Source: Powellomyces hirtus
Taxonomy: Eukaryota; Chytridiomycota; Chytridiomycetes; Spizellomycetales; Powellomycetaceae
Assembly (NCBI GenBank): GCA_025526995.1
Contig: JAHLKG010000005.1
Coordinates: 310,001 to 374,000, forward strand
Reading direction: 5' to 3'
Length of the DNA: 64,000 nucleotides
A model generated the notes under the pieces. That model was not told the DNA's origin, did no database searches, and was given only the letters and a program-made list of their open reading frames with translations. The position numbers were made by a program, and so were the translations under genes. The first letter of the stretch is position 1. The number at the start of each line of letters is the position of its first letter. This document shows, in pieces, positions 1 through 10,124 of this stretch.

Positions 1-1
1 A

Positions 2-976
2 TCCCGGAAGGCTGGCCAGTCTGCCGTCGAATTTGCAAACGAGGTTAAGGCAGAGATTTCTGCAGTTGCCTCGCTGAAGAACCTGAGCTGGGACGGCTAT
101 TTCAAGAATTTTGCACCCGCCAAGGAGAAGCAAGTCAGGTTGCAAGAACGTAAGTTGACCACGCATTTCGATGTAATCGTGGATGCAAACGTTATTCTAA
201 TAGTTCTTAATGCAGATCCACAAACGCGATATGGGGTTGTGTTGATGAACCGCATGCGAAATCGTCCGGGAATCGATCGCATGGGTCACCTGCGGCGATC
301 AGCGTCAATATCCTTGGGCACCGTCTCGTCATCGAAAGGCCCCCGACAAATTCGATTGAGTCAGCCCGACTGGATGGACCCCAAAGAAGCCCTGACTTCT
401 GCAAAGAACGAGATCCTCGTCGCAGCTCTGGAGGATGAACGTTCGTTGGAAATGATTCAGGATATCTCGCACAAGAAGAACGATGTCGTGGAAACCTGGA
501 AACGTTACTCGAAGATCCGATCTGGAGAAAATACCCAGCGACGCATCGAAAACTCTTCCTGGCGACTGTGGTTCAAGCAACGAATCGAACGACAGGCTGC
601 CGAAGAAAGACGACTACTCCGTGAAGCTGCCGCTGCCGCTGCTGCCCGTGAAGAGGAGCGTGAAGGCAGGGCTCGCGGAGAAGACCTGACTCTCAGCATG
701 CTCACCGCCTATAACCTCATGTCCTACTTCCCACCCTCCTTGTTCTCCCCACCCATCACCCGCCCCCGCAACCCCGACAGCACAGATGACGACGAGCAGA
801 CTTCTCGTCCTCGTAGTCGCAGTGTGGGAACCCGTCCGTTTGGCTCTGGAAGCTATTTCCCCAGCACCCCTCGATCCGACCGACCTTCAGCACTGAAACG
901 ACAGGAGACGTCTCCCGGGTCTAAGACGTGGTCCGCATCACCAAAACGCCGTGCTCCCCTCGTACCAGCCAGATAG
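2..976 (+). CDS. Partial protein with GATA_AreA (DUF1752) motif, 3' end
   Basis: This is the C-terminal part (about 302 residues) of a protein that begins left of the window. Exons are 2-149 and 216-976; the 66-bp intron 150-215 has gtaagt...gcag ends and the join keeps frame. The diagnostic stretch is RIENSSWRLWFKQRIE (near 545-595), which matches the short conserved motif of Pfam GATA_AreA/DUF1752, found in fungal AreA GATA factors and in several fungal regulatory proteins. It is followed by an Arg/Glu/Ala-rich helix and a Ser/Pro/Arg-rich tail likely to be disordered. No zinc finger is present in the visible part, so a link to nitrogen or glucose regulation is inference from the family only. 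The stop is TAG at 974-976. Confidence 0.7.
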   Translation, partial: SRKAGQSAVEFANEVKAEISAVASLKNLSWDGYFKNFAPAKEKQVRLQERKLTTHFDVIVDANVILIVLNADPQTRYGVVLMNRMRNRPGIDRMGHLRRSASISLGTVSSSKGPRQIRLSQPDWMDPKEALTSAKNEILVAALEDERSLEMIQDISHKKNDVVETWKRYSKIRSGENTQRRIENSSWRLWFKQRIERQAAEERRLLREAAAAAAAREEEREGRARGEDLTLSMLTAYNLMSYFPPSLFSPPITRPRNPDSTDDDEQTSRPRSRSVGTRPFGSGSYFPSTPRSDRPSALKRQETSPGSKTWSASPKRRAPLVPAR

Positions 977-1356
977 CACCCCGGCTACGAATAACGTTTT
1001 TATCAAAGACAAAAGACATTCAATACTGCCGTTTGAGCGGTTGGCAAACAACGGTTTGCGATTTTGTTGTGTAGAGCATCCTGTTTGTCGATACCCTTCC
1101 CCTCCCGCATTTTTGTAGTGCAAGGTGTCTCTCCCCCCAGTCTCTCCTGTTCTTTTTGTTTTTTGTTAACCCTTTCAATGTTGATATTTCCTTTTTTTTT
1201 GCATGTATTTGAACGAACTTCATTTGAATAAATACTCAATCATTCATCTCATGAGCTTGATAGAGGGGAACGGTTGGTTGCGTGTGCATCCTATGGTGTC
1301 CATCGATCTAGGTGTCATTATGGACATTTACAAGCGCCTGCAAGATGCTTCATCAG
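977..1356. other. Intergenic spacer
   Basis: This spacer holds the presumed 3' UTR of the upstream gene and the tRNA upstream region. It contains T runs near 1155-1200. No coding signal is seen on either strand. Confidence 0.5.
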
Positions 1357-1438
1357 GACACGATGGCCGAGTGGTTAAGGCGATAGACTAGAAATCTATT
1401 GGGCTCTGCCCGCGCAGGTTCAAATCCTGCTCGTGTCG
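1357..1438 (+). tRNA. tRNA-Ser (anticodon AGA)
   Basis: The 82-nt sequence folds as a class II tRNA. The acceptor stem GACACGA (1357-1363) pairs with TCGTGTC (1431-1437), with discriminator G at 1438. The D arm is GCCGAGTGGTTAAGGC. The anticodon stem ATAGA/TCTAT (1383-1387/1395-1399) encloses loop CTAGAAA, giving anticodon AGA at 1390-1392. The T arm is GCAGGTTCAAATCCTGC. The long variable arm (GGGCTCTGCCC type) is typical of serine tRNAs. A34 would be modified to inosine to read UCU, UCC and UCA. There is no intron. The A box (TGGCCGAGTGG type) and B box (GGTTCAAATCC) are both intact, so it should be transcribed by Pol III. Confidence 0.97.
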
Positions 1439-2145
1439 CAGTGTTTTGCACCTTTTGCAGTCGTTACACTCACCTGTGTAGTAGGGGTGGGTGCCTGAAA
1501 GTCTTCAGACTGCTTCCTGCATTAAACACAATTTTTTATAGAAGGAACATTGGTGAAGAAAGATATGCGACTACTGAGCTGCGCAGCAGGTAGAGGATCC
1601 ATGAATGCGACGCGCGTTTGCTCACCTAAGCGACCCCTTTCTACGCGCTTTTGATCAATGCGTTTCTCCTTGCAGACACCGCAGAGTCCGCTGACTGCAG
1701 ACACAGTTCGCCAGCAAGACGCCCAATTGCGCAATCGCTGAGTTTTGTAAATGTGTTACAGAGATCCTCAATCCTAGACTCGTCTTTGATTGCCTGGGCC
1801 CGCGCGTTCCCATTCTGCGCCGTCGGTTTACACGCCTGATAGCAAGGACCCTTGTTTTCCACGCCTCTTCAGCTGGCTGCCCCCACTTCTCCAAAAATGT
1901 CTATAAAAGGGGACTGCTCTGACCATCCCCGACCCCGCCCTTCCTTTCCAGCACCCGATTCCAACTCCCACTCCCTCTCCATCCTGCTCACTGTGACTTC
2001 CGATCCCAGGCTGCACCAACGAGCGTGAGCGTTTTTGTTGGAAATATCAATCGTATAGTACGTCTAGACTTTGTGGGTACGTGTAATGCTTGGCAAAACT
2101 AACCCGGTATGCGAGCGCGTAAGTCGTTCTCCCTTTTCGGCATTT
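1439..2145. other. Intergenic region with an orphan TATA-like site
   Basis: There is no convincing coding sequence. A TATAAAAG box at 1902-1909 is followed by a C/T-rich tract (1920-2000), which resembles a promoter and transcription start region for something reading right. The only sequence downstream is the degenerate repeat block, so the site may be a relic or may drive a noncoding transcript. Confidence 0.35.
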
Positions 2146-2890
2146 CGCCGTCTCTTTACATCTCTTTGGCCCCAACTCTCGTCATCGAACATCACTTGTG
2201 CTAGCCTGTCGCTGGACTGAGGGAGGAAGCAATGGCGGATATAACATAAGGTAAGGAGCCCGGACTGGTAAGGTAAGAATGCGCAGCAAGCAATAATTGA
2301 GGCAAAGAACGAAACTAAGCGCGAGGACACCCCTTTGCGCCATCTCTTCGTCTCTTCGCTCCCAACTCTTGGCATGGCCGTCACCCGTTTTCACTAAGCG
2401 GCTAACTGAGGCAGGAAAGGCTGCATTCATAATACAAGGTAAGGTGAACGGCCGAAAGGGACAAAGGGTAAAGTAAGAGTGCGCAGCAAGCAGAATTCGA
2501 GGCAAAAAACGCCATTGCGCCATGTCTTCGTCTCTTCGCTCTCGACTCGCGGCATGGACCATTACCGCTTTCACTAAGCGGCTAACTGCAGGAAGGGTTG
2601 AATGGATCCTACAAGGTAAGGGGAACGGTGGACAGGGACAAAGGCAGTAAGGTAAGGGTGCGCAGGCTGTCATCGAGGCAAAGCAGAGAGCGAAATCAGG
2701 ACAAGCAGAAGGAGAAGCAGAGCGGATGACAAATGCCGGAGACAAGGAGAGTAGAAAAGCAGGGAGGATACGTAGAGGAGACCAGTAAAGGAGCCGGAGT
2801 AAGGTAAGTAGCGAGGCCGGACAGGAGGACCATAGCAAGGTCAGAGCGCGCAGCAAGCATTGACTGAGACAAAGTCGAGAGCGAAATCAA
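2146..2890. repeat. Degenerate tandem repeats, 175-200 bp period
   Basis: Related blocks recur about every 175-200 bp. The element CATCTCTTCGTCTCTTCGCT at 2341 recurs exactly 180 bp later at 2521 with one change, and a weaker copy lies near 2146-2190. A second element, GCGCAGCAAGCA followed by a GAGGCAAAG-like stretch, appears at about 2281, 2481, 2657 and 2846. Between them lie repeated ACAAGGTAAGG..AACGG and TTTCACTAAGCGGCTAACTG segments. Copies differ by substitutions and small indels, so the array is old. Long open frames across it are a by-product of biased composition. The purine-rich strand continues to about 3050. Confidence 0.8.
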
Positions 2891-3439
2891 GCAGCGAGGA
2901 TAAGCACAGAGACATGCAAAGAGGACACAAAGGACAATCGGAGCGGACATACAAAGAGGACACGACGTTACTGCGGAAGCGAGATCAGACAGCGAGATCC
3001 AGCAGCAAGGACAGGAGCGAAGCACGCACCAACAAGGGCATGGAAGGCAACTGCATCTCCGGTGGTCTTCCGGAGCGCAGCCAGCTGCAATCAAGACCAT
3101 GTAACACAACCAAATCAAGCCATCACAATCAGCGAGGACAGTATTAAAAAATCGCCGCAAGCAGCAACTACTAACAACTTACATGATAAACGGAGAACCA
3201 CATCGAGCGACACCATTAAGCAAAAAGGACTCTGCAGAAACGAACGTCAGTCAAGCGCTGCCCGTGAGACACGGCAGAATAAACATCAGGGGACGCAGAA
3301 GGCGAATGTAAACGGCAGTAAAATTCGGGAGTGGACGCCTAGTTTATTGGATTTCTTGCTGCCCACCACCCTCTCTGCTTTTCTCTTGCTGTATTTCTGG
3401 GTTGGGCAACAAGAGAGGTAGCGAGGCGACATCATGGGC
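2891..3439. other. Purine-rich low-complexity region, no supported gene
   Basis: From 2891 to about 3050 the plus strand is very rich in A and G, continuing the skew of the adjacent repeats. It then becomes AC-rich. Short open frames occur on both strands, but their translations are low complexity (Lys/Arg/Ser or Cys/Leu) with no motif. Confidence 0.4.
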
Positions 3440-3700
3440 TCGAGCTGACCGTGCGGTAGCCTGGGGTTACTCTTGATTGGTAACTTTTCCGCTGTCTACA
3501 TCCGTGTTCTGTCACCTCTGCTGCTTACCCCGGAGGTGGGAATGCACCGAGCGGGAATGTAACGCGGGAACTGACCCGGGCCGGCTGAAGTGCGGTAGCT
3601 GGGGTTGCCTGTCTGCCGGGGTATCTCCTTGGCTTCATGCACGCCAATTCTGTCTCCGGTGCTGCTGACATCGGTGGAAGGCGGAGCGGGAAGGCTGCCA
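3440..3700. repeat. Second degenerate direct repeat, about 141-bp period
   Basis: TGCGGTAGCCTGGGGTT near 3451 recurs as TGCGGTAGCTGGGGTT near 3590. CTGTCACCTCTGCTGCTTACC near 3509 recurs as CTGTCTCCGGTGCTGCTGAC near 3650, followed in both by a GGTGG..GAGCGGGAA segment. The two copies are about 141 bp apart and clearly diverged. The sequence is unrelated to the 180-bp repeat just to the left. Confidence 0.55.
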
Positions 3701-4073
3701 GGAAGAATGCAGCAATCGGAGTGGCGGGACCGGAGCTGGCATGTTACAATCCGAGCTGCCTGCTCTTGCCGTTTCTCCCTCGCGGCGACCAAGTCTTCGC
3801 ACGTTGCCTGCTGCCTGTGGGATTAGTATTCATGGAAGTGGCTTCCCGTTGTCGCCACTGCCGTGCAACATTCCCTTTCCGTTTCGAAGCTTGTCCCGGT
3901 TCTTTCGCCAAACCAACACATCTCACAAACGGTCGAGCGAACGCTGCCGCCTATTCCAACCATACCCAACTCTCTTCCTTCCTTGGGTAGCACTGCAAGT
4001 CCTCTCGTCTGGGAATTGTGCCCGTTCTCTTGCCACACCACCAAATGTTACAACACTCGCGAGCTCTAGCATA

Positions 4074-4393
4074 TCAACTCTGATCCTTCTTCGAGTAGTA
4101 TCGTATGTCGTCGAGGGCAATCCTTCCACCCTGCAATATCGTACCGTGAACCGCATTGGGATGGTCGAGTGCCGTGGGGACTGCTGCGGCGTCTGCCTGC
4201 GCTCCCTCCAGGGCGATGCCATGGTTGCCCGGGATGTAGTTTGCGAGGAACCGGATCAATCCCTCTCATTTGCGGCTCTTGCGAGAAGTTCGATCTCGGC
4301 TTCATCGCCGCATGGCGGCGTAGCATTTTTGATTTCGGTACCGGTCGCGCCGGTTTCTGCCCCGCTGACTGTCGGAAAAATGGGTGGGTCCAT
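4074..4393 (-). pseudogene. Small unknown gene with apparent -1 frameshift
   Basis: On the minus strand an ATG at 4393 opens a frame of 45 residues with well-biased codons that ends at TGA 4256-4258. Immediately after, in another frame, a second well-biased stretch (RFLANYIPGNHGIALEG...) runs about 59 residues to TGA at 4074-4076, ending in DDIRYYSKKDQS. The two frames abut at AGGGATTGATCC near 4257-4262; adding one base in GATTG would join them as ..NERDLIRF... No GT-AG intron fits the junction. Together they would make a protein of about 105 residues. I do not recognise the family. It could be a recent pseudogene, a real programmed shift or a sequence error. Confidence 0.5.
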
Positions 4394-4582
4394 ATGTTGT
4401 GCTTGACTAGAAATCAAACTTCTTCGCCCAAATATAGAGAACACAGTCGATGGAGCAAGGCCGTTTCTGATCTGGATGCATATCGTGTTATTATCTATTA
4501 TTATTTCCTTTCGCGTTCTTTCTCGATGAGGTCTATGACTAACAGCTCATGTTTGTATTTCTAAATACAAGAGTCTATCCTT

Positions 4583-5849
4583 CTACTTTGCAAGCACTGC
4601 GTTCAACATGGTGTAGTACTTTGGCAGGAACAGATGCGAACTCTTCATAGGAGTTGCCATCCAACCGCCAAAGGTTCCGAACGGAAGCTGTACCACGCCG
4701 TTCTTGCGGCCAATCGTGACCAGCATGATCGCACTGGAGGCAGGGGTGAAGGTCGACAATTTGGTGCTGTTACCATCAATCAGTTTCTTGATGTTGGCCG
4801 CAGCGATGTCGGCTTGCTGTCCAGTGGTGTACGCAAGCTTGATGCCTGGCATGTTGGTGACGTCGCCAACGGCAAAGATGTGCTTGAACCGGTCGTCGGC
4901 GAGCTGGAGTGTTGGGGTGACTTTGATCTGCTTCTTCTCGTCGATCAAAGACGGGTCCAACGTCACGGCAACTTCGGAATTGTATTTCGCGTTACCGACC
5001 AGGAGGTACTGTATGTCGGAAGTGATGTCGAGGTTGTTGACCGTCTTGAGCGTACGTGTGGACTCAACAATGGATTGTGGCCCGAATGTGTCGGGTTCGA
5101 TGCGGTCATTGGAAATGATGGTCACGCCCATCTTGAGCAGTTCATTCTTGACCTTGGCGGAGAACTTTGGGCTGATGCCCGGAATGAGGTCGGGCCCACT
5201 GTGGACGATGGTGACGGATTTGCTGGGCAGGTCTGTCTTGATCTCTCCGGCGAGCTCGACGGCACTCGGGCCTCCTCCTACGATCAAAACGCTATTTGCT
5301 TTGCGGAGCGCGGCCGTTCTTTGTCCAATCATCTTGATACCCTCGGCTGGAAGCAAGAAGGCACCTTTAGATACGGTGGAAGGATCCTCATATGCGACGC
5401 GCCAAGGCAACATACCTTTGGTTTCCCATACTGACTTCCCACCGCTGTTTTGAGATCCGGTTGCAAGCACCAAGTAATCAAATGCGATCGTGGTTCCATT
5501 GGCAAGAGTAGCCTCCTTCGCAGTGAGAGAAGTAACCTTCCCTTGTATGACTGTCACATTTTTGGTCTTGAAGGCCTTGTCATATGGAATGTACAGCTTT
5601 TCGCCATAGCCCTCCTCGACAACGGCGCGCATGCCTCCAAGAACGTAATACTGGGGTGGACGGGCGTGCCCGTTAGGAACCGCGGAGTTCTGATCAAAGA
5701 CACAAAGGAAGCGTTGCACTTACGAAAGAGTCTTGCTCAGTTACGAGGGTAATGGTGAATTCCTTCTTGGCTTTGGTCAGAAGGGTTTCGAGTTTCTGAG
5801 CAGTGCCCATGCCTCCGAAAGATCCACCGATTACGAGAATTTGGACCAT
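4583..5849 (-). CDS. AIF-type FAD-dependent oxidoreductase
   Basis: Two exons, 5849-5724 and 5650-4583, encode about 397 residues; the 73-bp intron 5723-5651 has gtaagt..cccag ends. Start M at 5849 gives MVQILVIGGSFGGMGTAQKL, a near-terminal beta-alpha-beta FAD fold with GGSFGG. A second dinucleotide fold, VLIVGGGPSAVELAGEI, lies near the middle and would bind NAD(P)H. The third FAD motif, IFAVGDVTNMPGIKLAYT, lies toward the C-terminus. The pattern and length match AIFM2/FSP1 and fungal AIF-like oxidoreductases of the pyridine nucleotide-disulfide reductase superfamily, which reduce quinones or other acceptors. No N-terminal mitochondrial presequence or membrane segment is evident. The exact acceptor cannot be told from sequence. 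Confidence 0.9.
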
Positions 5850-6606
5850 TCTTTTTGAGAAAATGACTGCGTTTTGGATGCGATAGATCGATATGAGTGA
5901 GGAGAAGTGAGTGGAGTTGAAGTTGGGAGGGATGTTGCGGGGCGGGGGAGCAGTATATGTAGTCGTGAGAATGGGGATGCCCCAAAGAAAGAATGTTAAG
6001 CTGTCAAATAATAGGATCCATGAGGCTTAGAAGCTTTCTCAGCAACAGACCAATTTGTGGCCATTCCGCTGTTTTGTTTTGGGGCGTCAAAAACTTTCAT
6101 TTCAAAAATACGCCCCGAATCTCAAATCCGGTAACGACCGCGGCTCTCCGAAAGGCCCGGAGGTCCGAATGATTTGAAGCACATCGAATGCTTTTGACGA
6201 ATGGCCGTGAATAAACGGGTTAGGGTTAGGGTTAAAACGGCTTCCAGCCTGAAAGGCTTGGTTGAGGCGGGCTTTTTGTTTGTGGTTTTACACAGCAAAA
6301 CTGCCTTTACGCAAAAGGCATGAGAATGGCGGACTGCGGGATAATTGCGGACCGCTGACTGAGAAACACCGCCACATACCTGGTGCTTGCTAGCCCCAAA
6401 GACAGTTTACGGTAGTAGATATTCTATGACCAGGTTGAGAATGGGGCACGCTTTCCGACAGTGGCTGTTCTTGTCATGTTGGCCAAATCGGGAGCGCGTG
6501 CGGGTGGTCGGAGCTCCCCGGAGTTTTGGCAGTGACGATCCAGAACAATCGCCATAAAGCTTGAGATCTACTGAATTCAAGTCGACCTGCACTCAACCAA
6601 ACCAAA
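5850..6606. promoter_or_regulatory. Divergent promoter region of the AIF-like and AKR genes
   Basis: The 757-bp space separates two divergently read genes and holds three telomere-type repeats at 6217-6234. Upstream of the AIF-like start the sequence is G-rich on the plus strand (5920-5950). No further motif is clear. Confidence 0.4.
6217..6234 (+). repeat. Interstitial telomere-type repeat, (GGGTTA)x3
   Basis: Three perfect GGGTTA units lie between the divergent AIF-like and AKR genes. The motif is the canonical TTAGGG telomere repeat of most fungi. Such short runs can be relics of break repair or binding sites for Tbf1-like telomere-repeat factors in promoters. Confidence 0.9.
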
Positions 6607-8328
6607 ATGGCATCCCACGAGCAGTCCGTAGCCTCTGGTACCAAACCTCATGTCATTCTCGGGTAAGGCAATCGCCAAAAAGCGCCTAGGCATCAAGCTC
6701 ATGAGCAGAAGTTTGACGAGAAGGACTATGTAATTCCAGCACCATGACGTTTGGGACCGGGGTGGGAGGTCGTATCAGCGATCTCAACGAGATTCGCAGA
6801 CTGCTGGATCTCTTCGTCTCCCACGGCCACAATGAGCTCGACACTGCTCGCATGTACTGGTGCGTACCGAGAACACCGTCAGCTTTGGGCATGGGTCGTT
6901 TGCGGAGTCGCAGCATTGATACTGATGGGCATTTGCGGAACACTGCAGTGATGGGAACACAGAGGAGGTTTTGGCTCAATTGGAGGTCCAGACCGGTGCG
7001 ACAAAGTTTAGTGTGGCGACCAAGGCTTTCCCGTGGGAGAAGGGCTCACACGAGCCTGAGAAGCTGAAAGGTACCAGATCCGTCTGATGACGAGCTTGTC
7101 GGGGTCCCAGTAAGCCCCCGCATCACAGTCCACAGACTCCTCATTTTCGTTCTGTAGCACAATTCAGGGAATCACTCAAGGCCTTGAACACCAAACGCGT
7201 CGACATTTTCTACCTCCACGCCCCTGACCACGCTACTCCCTACGAGCACACACTGAAGGCTGTGCAGGAGCTGTATGAGGAAGGCACGTTTGGCGAGCTG
7301 GCTTTGAGCAACTACTCAGCTTGGGAAGTGATGCAGATCTGGTGGATCTGCAAGTCAAACGGTTACATTCTGCCCACTCTATACCAGGTAAACATTCACA
7401 GACTTATCCATAGCTTGGGTGAAGTAGCTTATCTTGTGACTTCTGTCTTTCAGGGCATGTACAGTGCCATCGCTCGCGGTTGTGAGGTATATATCTGCTT
7501 TTGGAGGCGGGAAAGTCTATCATAACCTAACACAGAGTTGGCTTCCTCGCTACAGGGTGAGCTCTTCCCTTGTCTGCGCGCGCTGAGCATTCGCTTTTAC
7601 GGGTGAGACTAAAACCGTTGCGACCACTACACATCTCCTTTGATTGACCTTCCACTTGTTTTAGATACAACCCGTTGTGTGGAGGGTACGTCTAAGATGA
7701 TGTCGCATGTACTTTAGTTCTCGGCTGATCAAACAACGTCGTTCTGCAGGCTCTTGTCGGGTCAATACAAGTTCGAAGAGTTTGTGACCGAGGGAAAGCG
7801 ATTCGATGGAAGTACTACCCAGGGTAAAAGGTGTGGATACCATTTATGAGACATTGTTGTGAATGCCAACCTCACGTTCGGTTGCTCACTTTTAGGTACC
7901 GCCAGCGGTACTGGAATGAGGTAAGAGAAGGGAAAAGAAGCTCTGATCCGCGACAGATGATCTTACCAGCGAGCAATGCGTCTGCAGACGTACTTTGAGG
8001 CTGTCGAGATGGTCAAGAAGGCATGCGAGGCTCATTCGCTGACCATGACCGAGGTTGCACTTCGCTGGTGCTCTCACCACTCCAAAATTGACTACAAGCT
8101 TAACGACGGTACGTCTATTGTCCGAAAGTCTACATTGCTCAACAAGATTGTGATTTTGATTGGCTTTCTATTTGCATTACAGGTGTCATCATTGGCGCCT
8201 CTTCATACGATCACGCCAAGCACAACCTCGAAGACCTCGAAAAGGGCCCTCTTCCGGCCGAGATCGTCCGCGTTTTGGATGAAGCGTGGCACAAGACCAT
8301 GACGATTGCGCCTACGTACTACCGTTGA
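6607..8328 (+). CDS. Aldo-keto reductase, AKR7/aflatoxin-aldehyde-reductase type
   Basis: Eleven exons: 6607-6662, 6740-6859, 6949-7070, 7158-7387, 7454-7486, 7556-7602, 7665-7685, 7750-7830, 7896-7920, 7988-8108, 8183-8328. The join is 1002 nt, 333 residues. Family signs: VILGTMTFG at the N-terminus, ELDTARMYCDGNTEEVL with the catalytic Tyr, VATKAFPW with the Lys, VDIFYLHAPDHATP with the His, and YNPLCGGLLSGQYKF. The C-terminal GVIIGASSYDHAKHNLEDLEKGPLP binds NADPH. The enzyme should reduce aldehydes and ketones with NADPH in the cytosol. The gene is unusually fragmented: exons 5, 7 and 9 are 33, 21 and 25 nt. All acceptors are AG and all donors GT. It is divergent from the AIF-like gene. 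Confidence 0.92.
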
Positions 8329-8665
8329 TAGGAGTCATATACGTAGAACGAAAGGGACGCTGTTTGCATCATAAATAGATAGTTTGAATGAAAATAGAGT
8401 GCTTCGCACCGCAATGCGAAAGATGCAACGCTCGCTTGGCTTCCGAAAAGTCAGCAGATTCATGTGGATCTATCTTGTTGGATGTGGTGGACGTTGCACG
8501 GCCCGCTACGTGACGGCGCAGTTCAACTGAGTGTCACCTTTACGTGTGGTGGTGTGCGATCGCCGGGAGATCACACGTGCTCCCAAGGGGCTCCGTGTGC
8601 AGGCAAAATGAGGTCTCTAGAACACTGCAAGCATCAAATACGTCTTTCAGCATAACGCCAGCACA
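8329..8665. other. Convergent intergenic spacer
   Basis: This spacer lies between the 3' ends of the AKR gene and TYW3. It presumably holds both 3' UTRs. No other signal is seen. Confidence 0.4.
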
Positions 8666-9754
8666 CTACCTGCTGTTGGAAGGGGATGCAGTGTCTCCCG
8701 CAGTGCTGCTGTTGCTTTCATCCGACATCAACCGCCGCAGCTCGGCCTGAACATGTAACCCTTCATGTTTCTTCCTTTCCCGCCTCTCTTCTTTCGTTTC
8801 ACACAACTCATCTGCCTTCCCTTCCCACTCCGCAACCACCTCCCTCCGAAACCGCTCATACATATCCCCGTTCCTCACAAACTTTTCATTCGCCATCCTG
8901 CACAGAAACGCAACGTATTCGCGCGACACGCCGAGATGGACCGTTTGTCGACGCCCCACCCCACCCTGACTCATCCCATCGTGATGGTCCTCCACCCATC
9001 CCAACGGCACATCCACCTTCATCGTACCCCGCACTTGCACATGGAGACCCTGAATGCCGCTATTGACATATCCAGCCCGCAGCGCCACGCGCAACAGCTG
9101 CTGCGCTGCGTGGTCGTCTCGGCACTGGACATGCAGGATGAAGGGTTCGAATTTGAAATAGACGATGGGTTGAGATTCGGTTTGTGGTGGGGCGCTGTTG
9201 AACTCGACTGTGCGCAACGTTCCGTCGGTTCCCGAGAATAGTGTTGTGATCGTGTCCAGTTTGACGGTCGTGGTATCGTCAAACATTGAATGCGTGACAA
9301 ACAGCCATGTACCGCCTTTACGCACTTTGGCAGGAACGAGGTGCTGTAAGGGTGCGTCGACATAGATAGCGACTCGACCCGAGCAGCTCGACGTTGTCAC
9401 ATAGTGTGTGCTGACAAGAGAGGAAACCGGAATATCGTCAGCAAAACTCCGACATTGAGACAGTTGGTCGCATTGCGGTTGCACATACCATTGATTTATA
9501 GTTCTCAGTAATGGAACGATTGGCTCATCGATGCTGCCTTTTGGTGACTTGTCGATGGTGTAGGCGAGCAATGCCGCTTTGCGCGCGTCGAAACTGTTTT
9601 TGTTTCTCGAGTTGTTCGCGGTTATGGGAGGTGGGGCAGTCCCCAGTATCGGTGTTTTTGCGCCATCACTTAACGCACGAGCGCAAGGAGCGGCACGTAT
9701 TGGGCCTATGGAAATCGGTCTGTGCCGAAAGAGCAAAATGGTTGTGCGTAGCAT
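8666..9754 (-). CDS. TYW3: tRNA wybutosine-synthesizing protein 3 (TYW3)
   Basis: TYW3 is the SAM-dependent methyltransferase of the wybutosine pathway that modifies G37 of tRNA-Phe. Motifs seen: FDARKAALLAYTIDKSPKGS with SIDEPIVPLLRTINQ, then YVTTSSCSGRVAIY, KGGTWLFVTH, and VYFKFEPFILHVQCRD leading into LRAGYVNSGIQG. All are characteristic of the TYW3 fold. Exons are 9754-9489 and 9410-8666. The 78-bp intron (9488-9411, gtatgt..gtcag) is a multiple of three without stop, so the frame reads through it; removing it restores INQC-THYVTTSSC. The start at 9754 (MLRTTILLF...) is chosen as nearest the domain; an in-frame ATG at 9853 would add 33 residues. The C-terminal 60 residues are charged and Ser-rich. 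The stop is at 8666-8668. Confidence 0.9.
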   Translation of the reverse strand: MLRTTILLFRHRPISIGPIRAAPCARALSDGAKTPILGTAPPPITANNSRNKNSFDARKAALLAYTIDKSPKGSIDEPIVPLLRTINQWYVQPQCDQLSQCRSFADDIPVSSLVSTHYVTTSSCSGRVAIYVDAPLQHLVPAKVRKGGTWLFVTHSMFDDTTTVKLDTITTLFSGTDGTLRTVEFNSAPPQTESQPIVYFKFEPFILHVQCRDDHAAQQLLRVALRAGYVNSGIQGLHVQVRGTMKVDVPLGWVEDHHDGMSQGGVGRRQTVHLGVSREYVAFLCRMANEKFVRNGDMYERFRREVVAEWEGKADELCETKEERRERKKHEGLHVQAELRRLMSDESNSSTAGDTASPSNSR

Positions 9755-10124
9755 TGGCAAACGCAAGGAATCTTGCGCGCGTGCCGTCTCGACGTTGAAA
9801 AAGTTCGGACACGCGTTCAGGCTGGCCCGTGCCGTGTGCACAATCTTACACATGACAGATTCCAATCTACCGCCCACTCCGCCCACGACCTCCTCCGCAC
9901 TTATCAATCCGCCGGCTGCTTCACCAACCTGGCGTCTATAACAATAACCTCGCCGGAGCGAGTTGCCGCATTCCACGCCGCGCAGAATTCATGGTACCGC
10001 CCCACGGAACGCGGATGCTTCGCGGCTCACGGAGCGTTTCGTCCATAGGTGAGCACTCGGGACTGGCCTAGTTGGAATTGGGGGAAATGATGCTGCTAGC
10101 GACTATATCCAGCTCTGCAAAGCT
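9755..10124. other. Region upstream of TYW3
   Basis: This is the presumed promoter and 5' UTR of TYW3. Its minus-strand frame stays open to 9976 but shows no domain. No RNA gene is seen. Confidence 0.35.

Noticed and set aside
2182..2856. Minus-strand frame of 224 codons across the tandem repeats
   Set aside because: It follows the repeat period, has a Leu/Pro/Ser/Cys-rich translation without motif, and depends on composition bias.
3741..4406. Plus-strand frame of 221 codons
   Set aside because: It lies antisense to the codon-biased small gene at 4074-4393, and its translation has no ordered stretch.
4634..5453. Two long plus-strand frames
   Set aside because: They are antisense shadows of the AIF-like oxidoreductase.
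5651..5723. A 34-bp intron in the AIF-like gene ending at TTTGATCAG
   Set aside because: It is too short. The 73-bp intron ending at CACCCCAG gives the expected DSFYYVLGGMRA junction.
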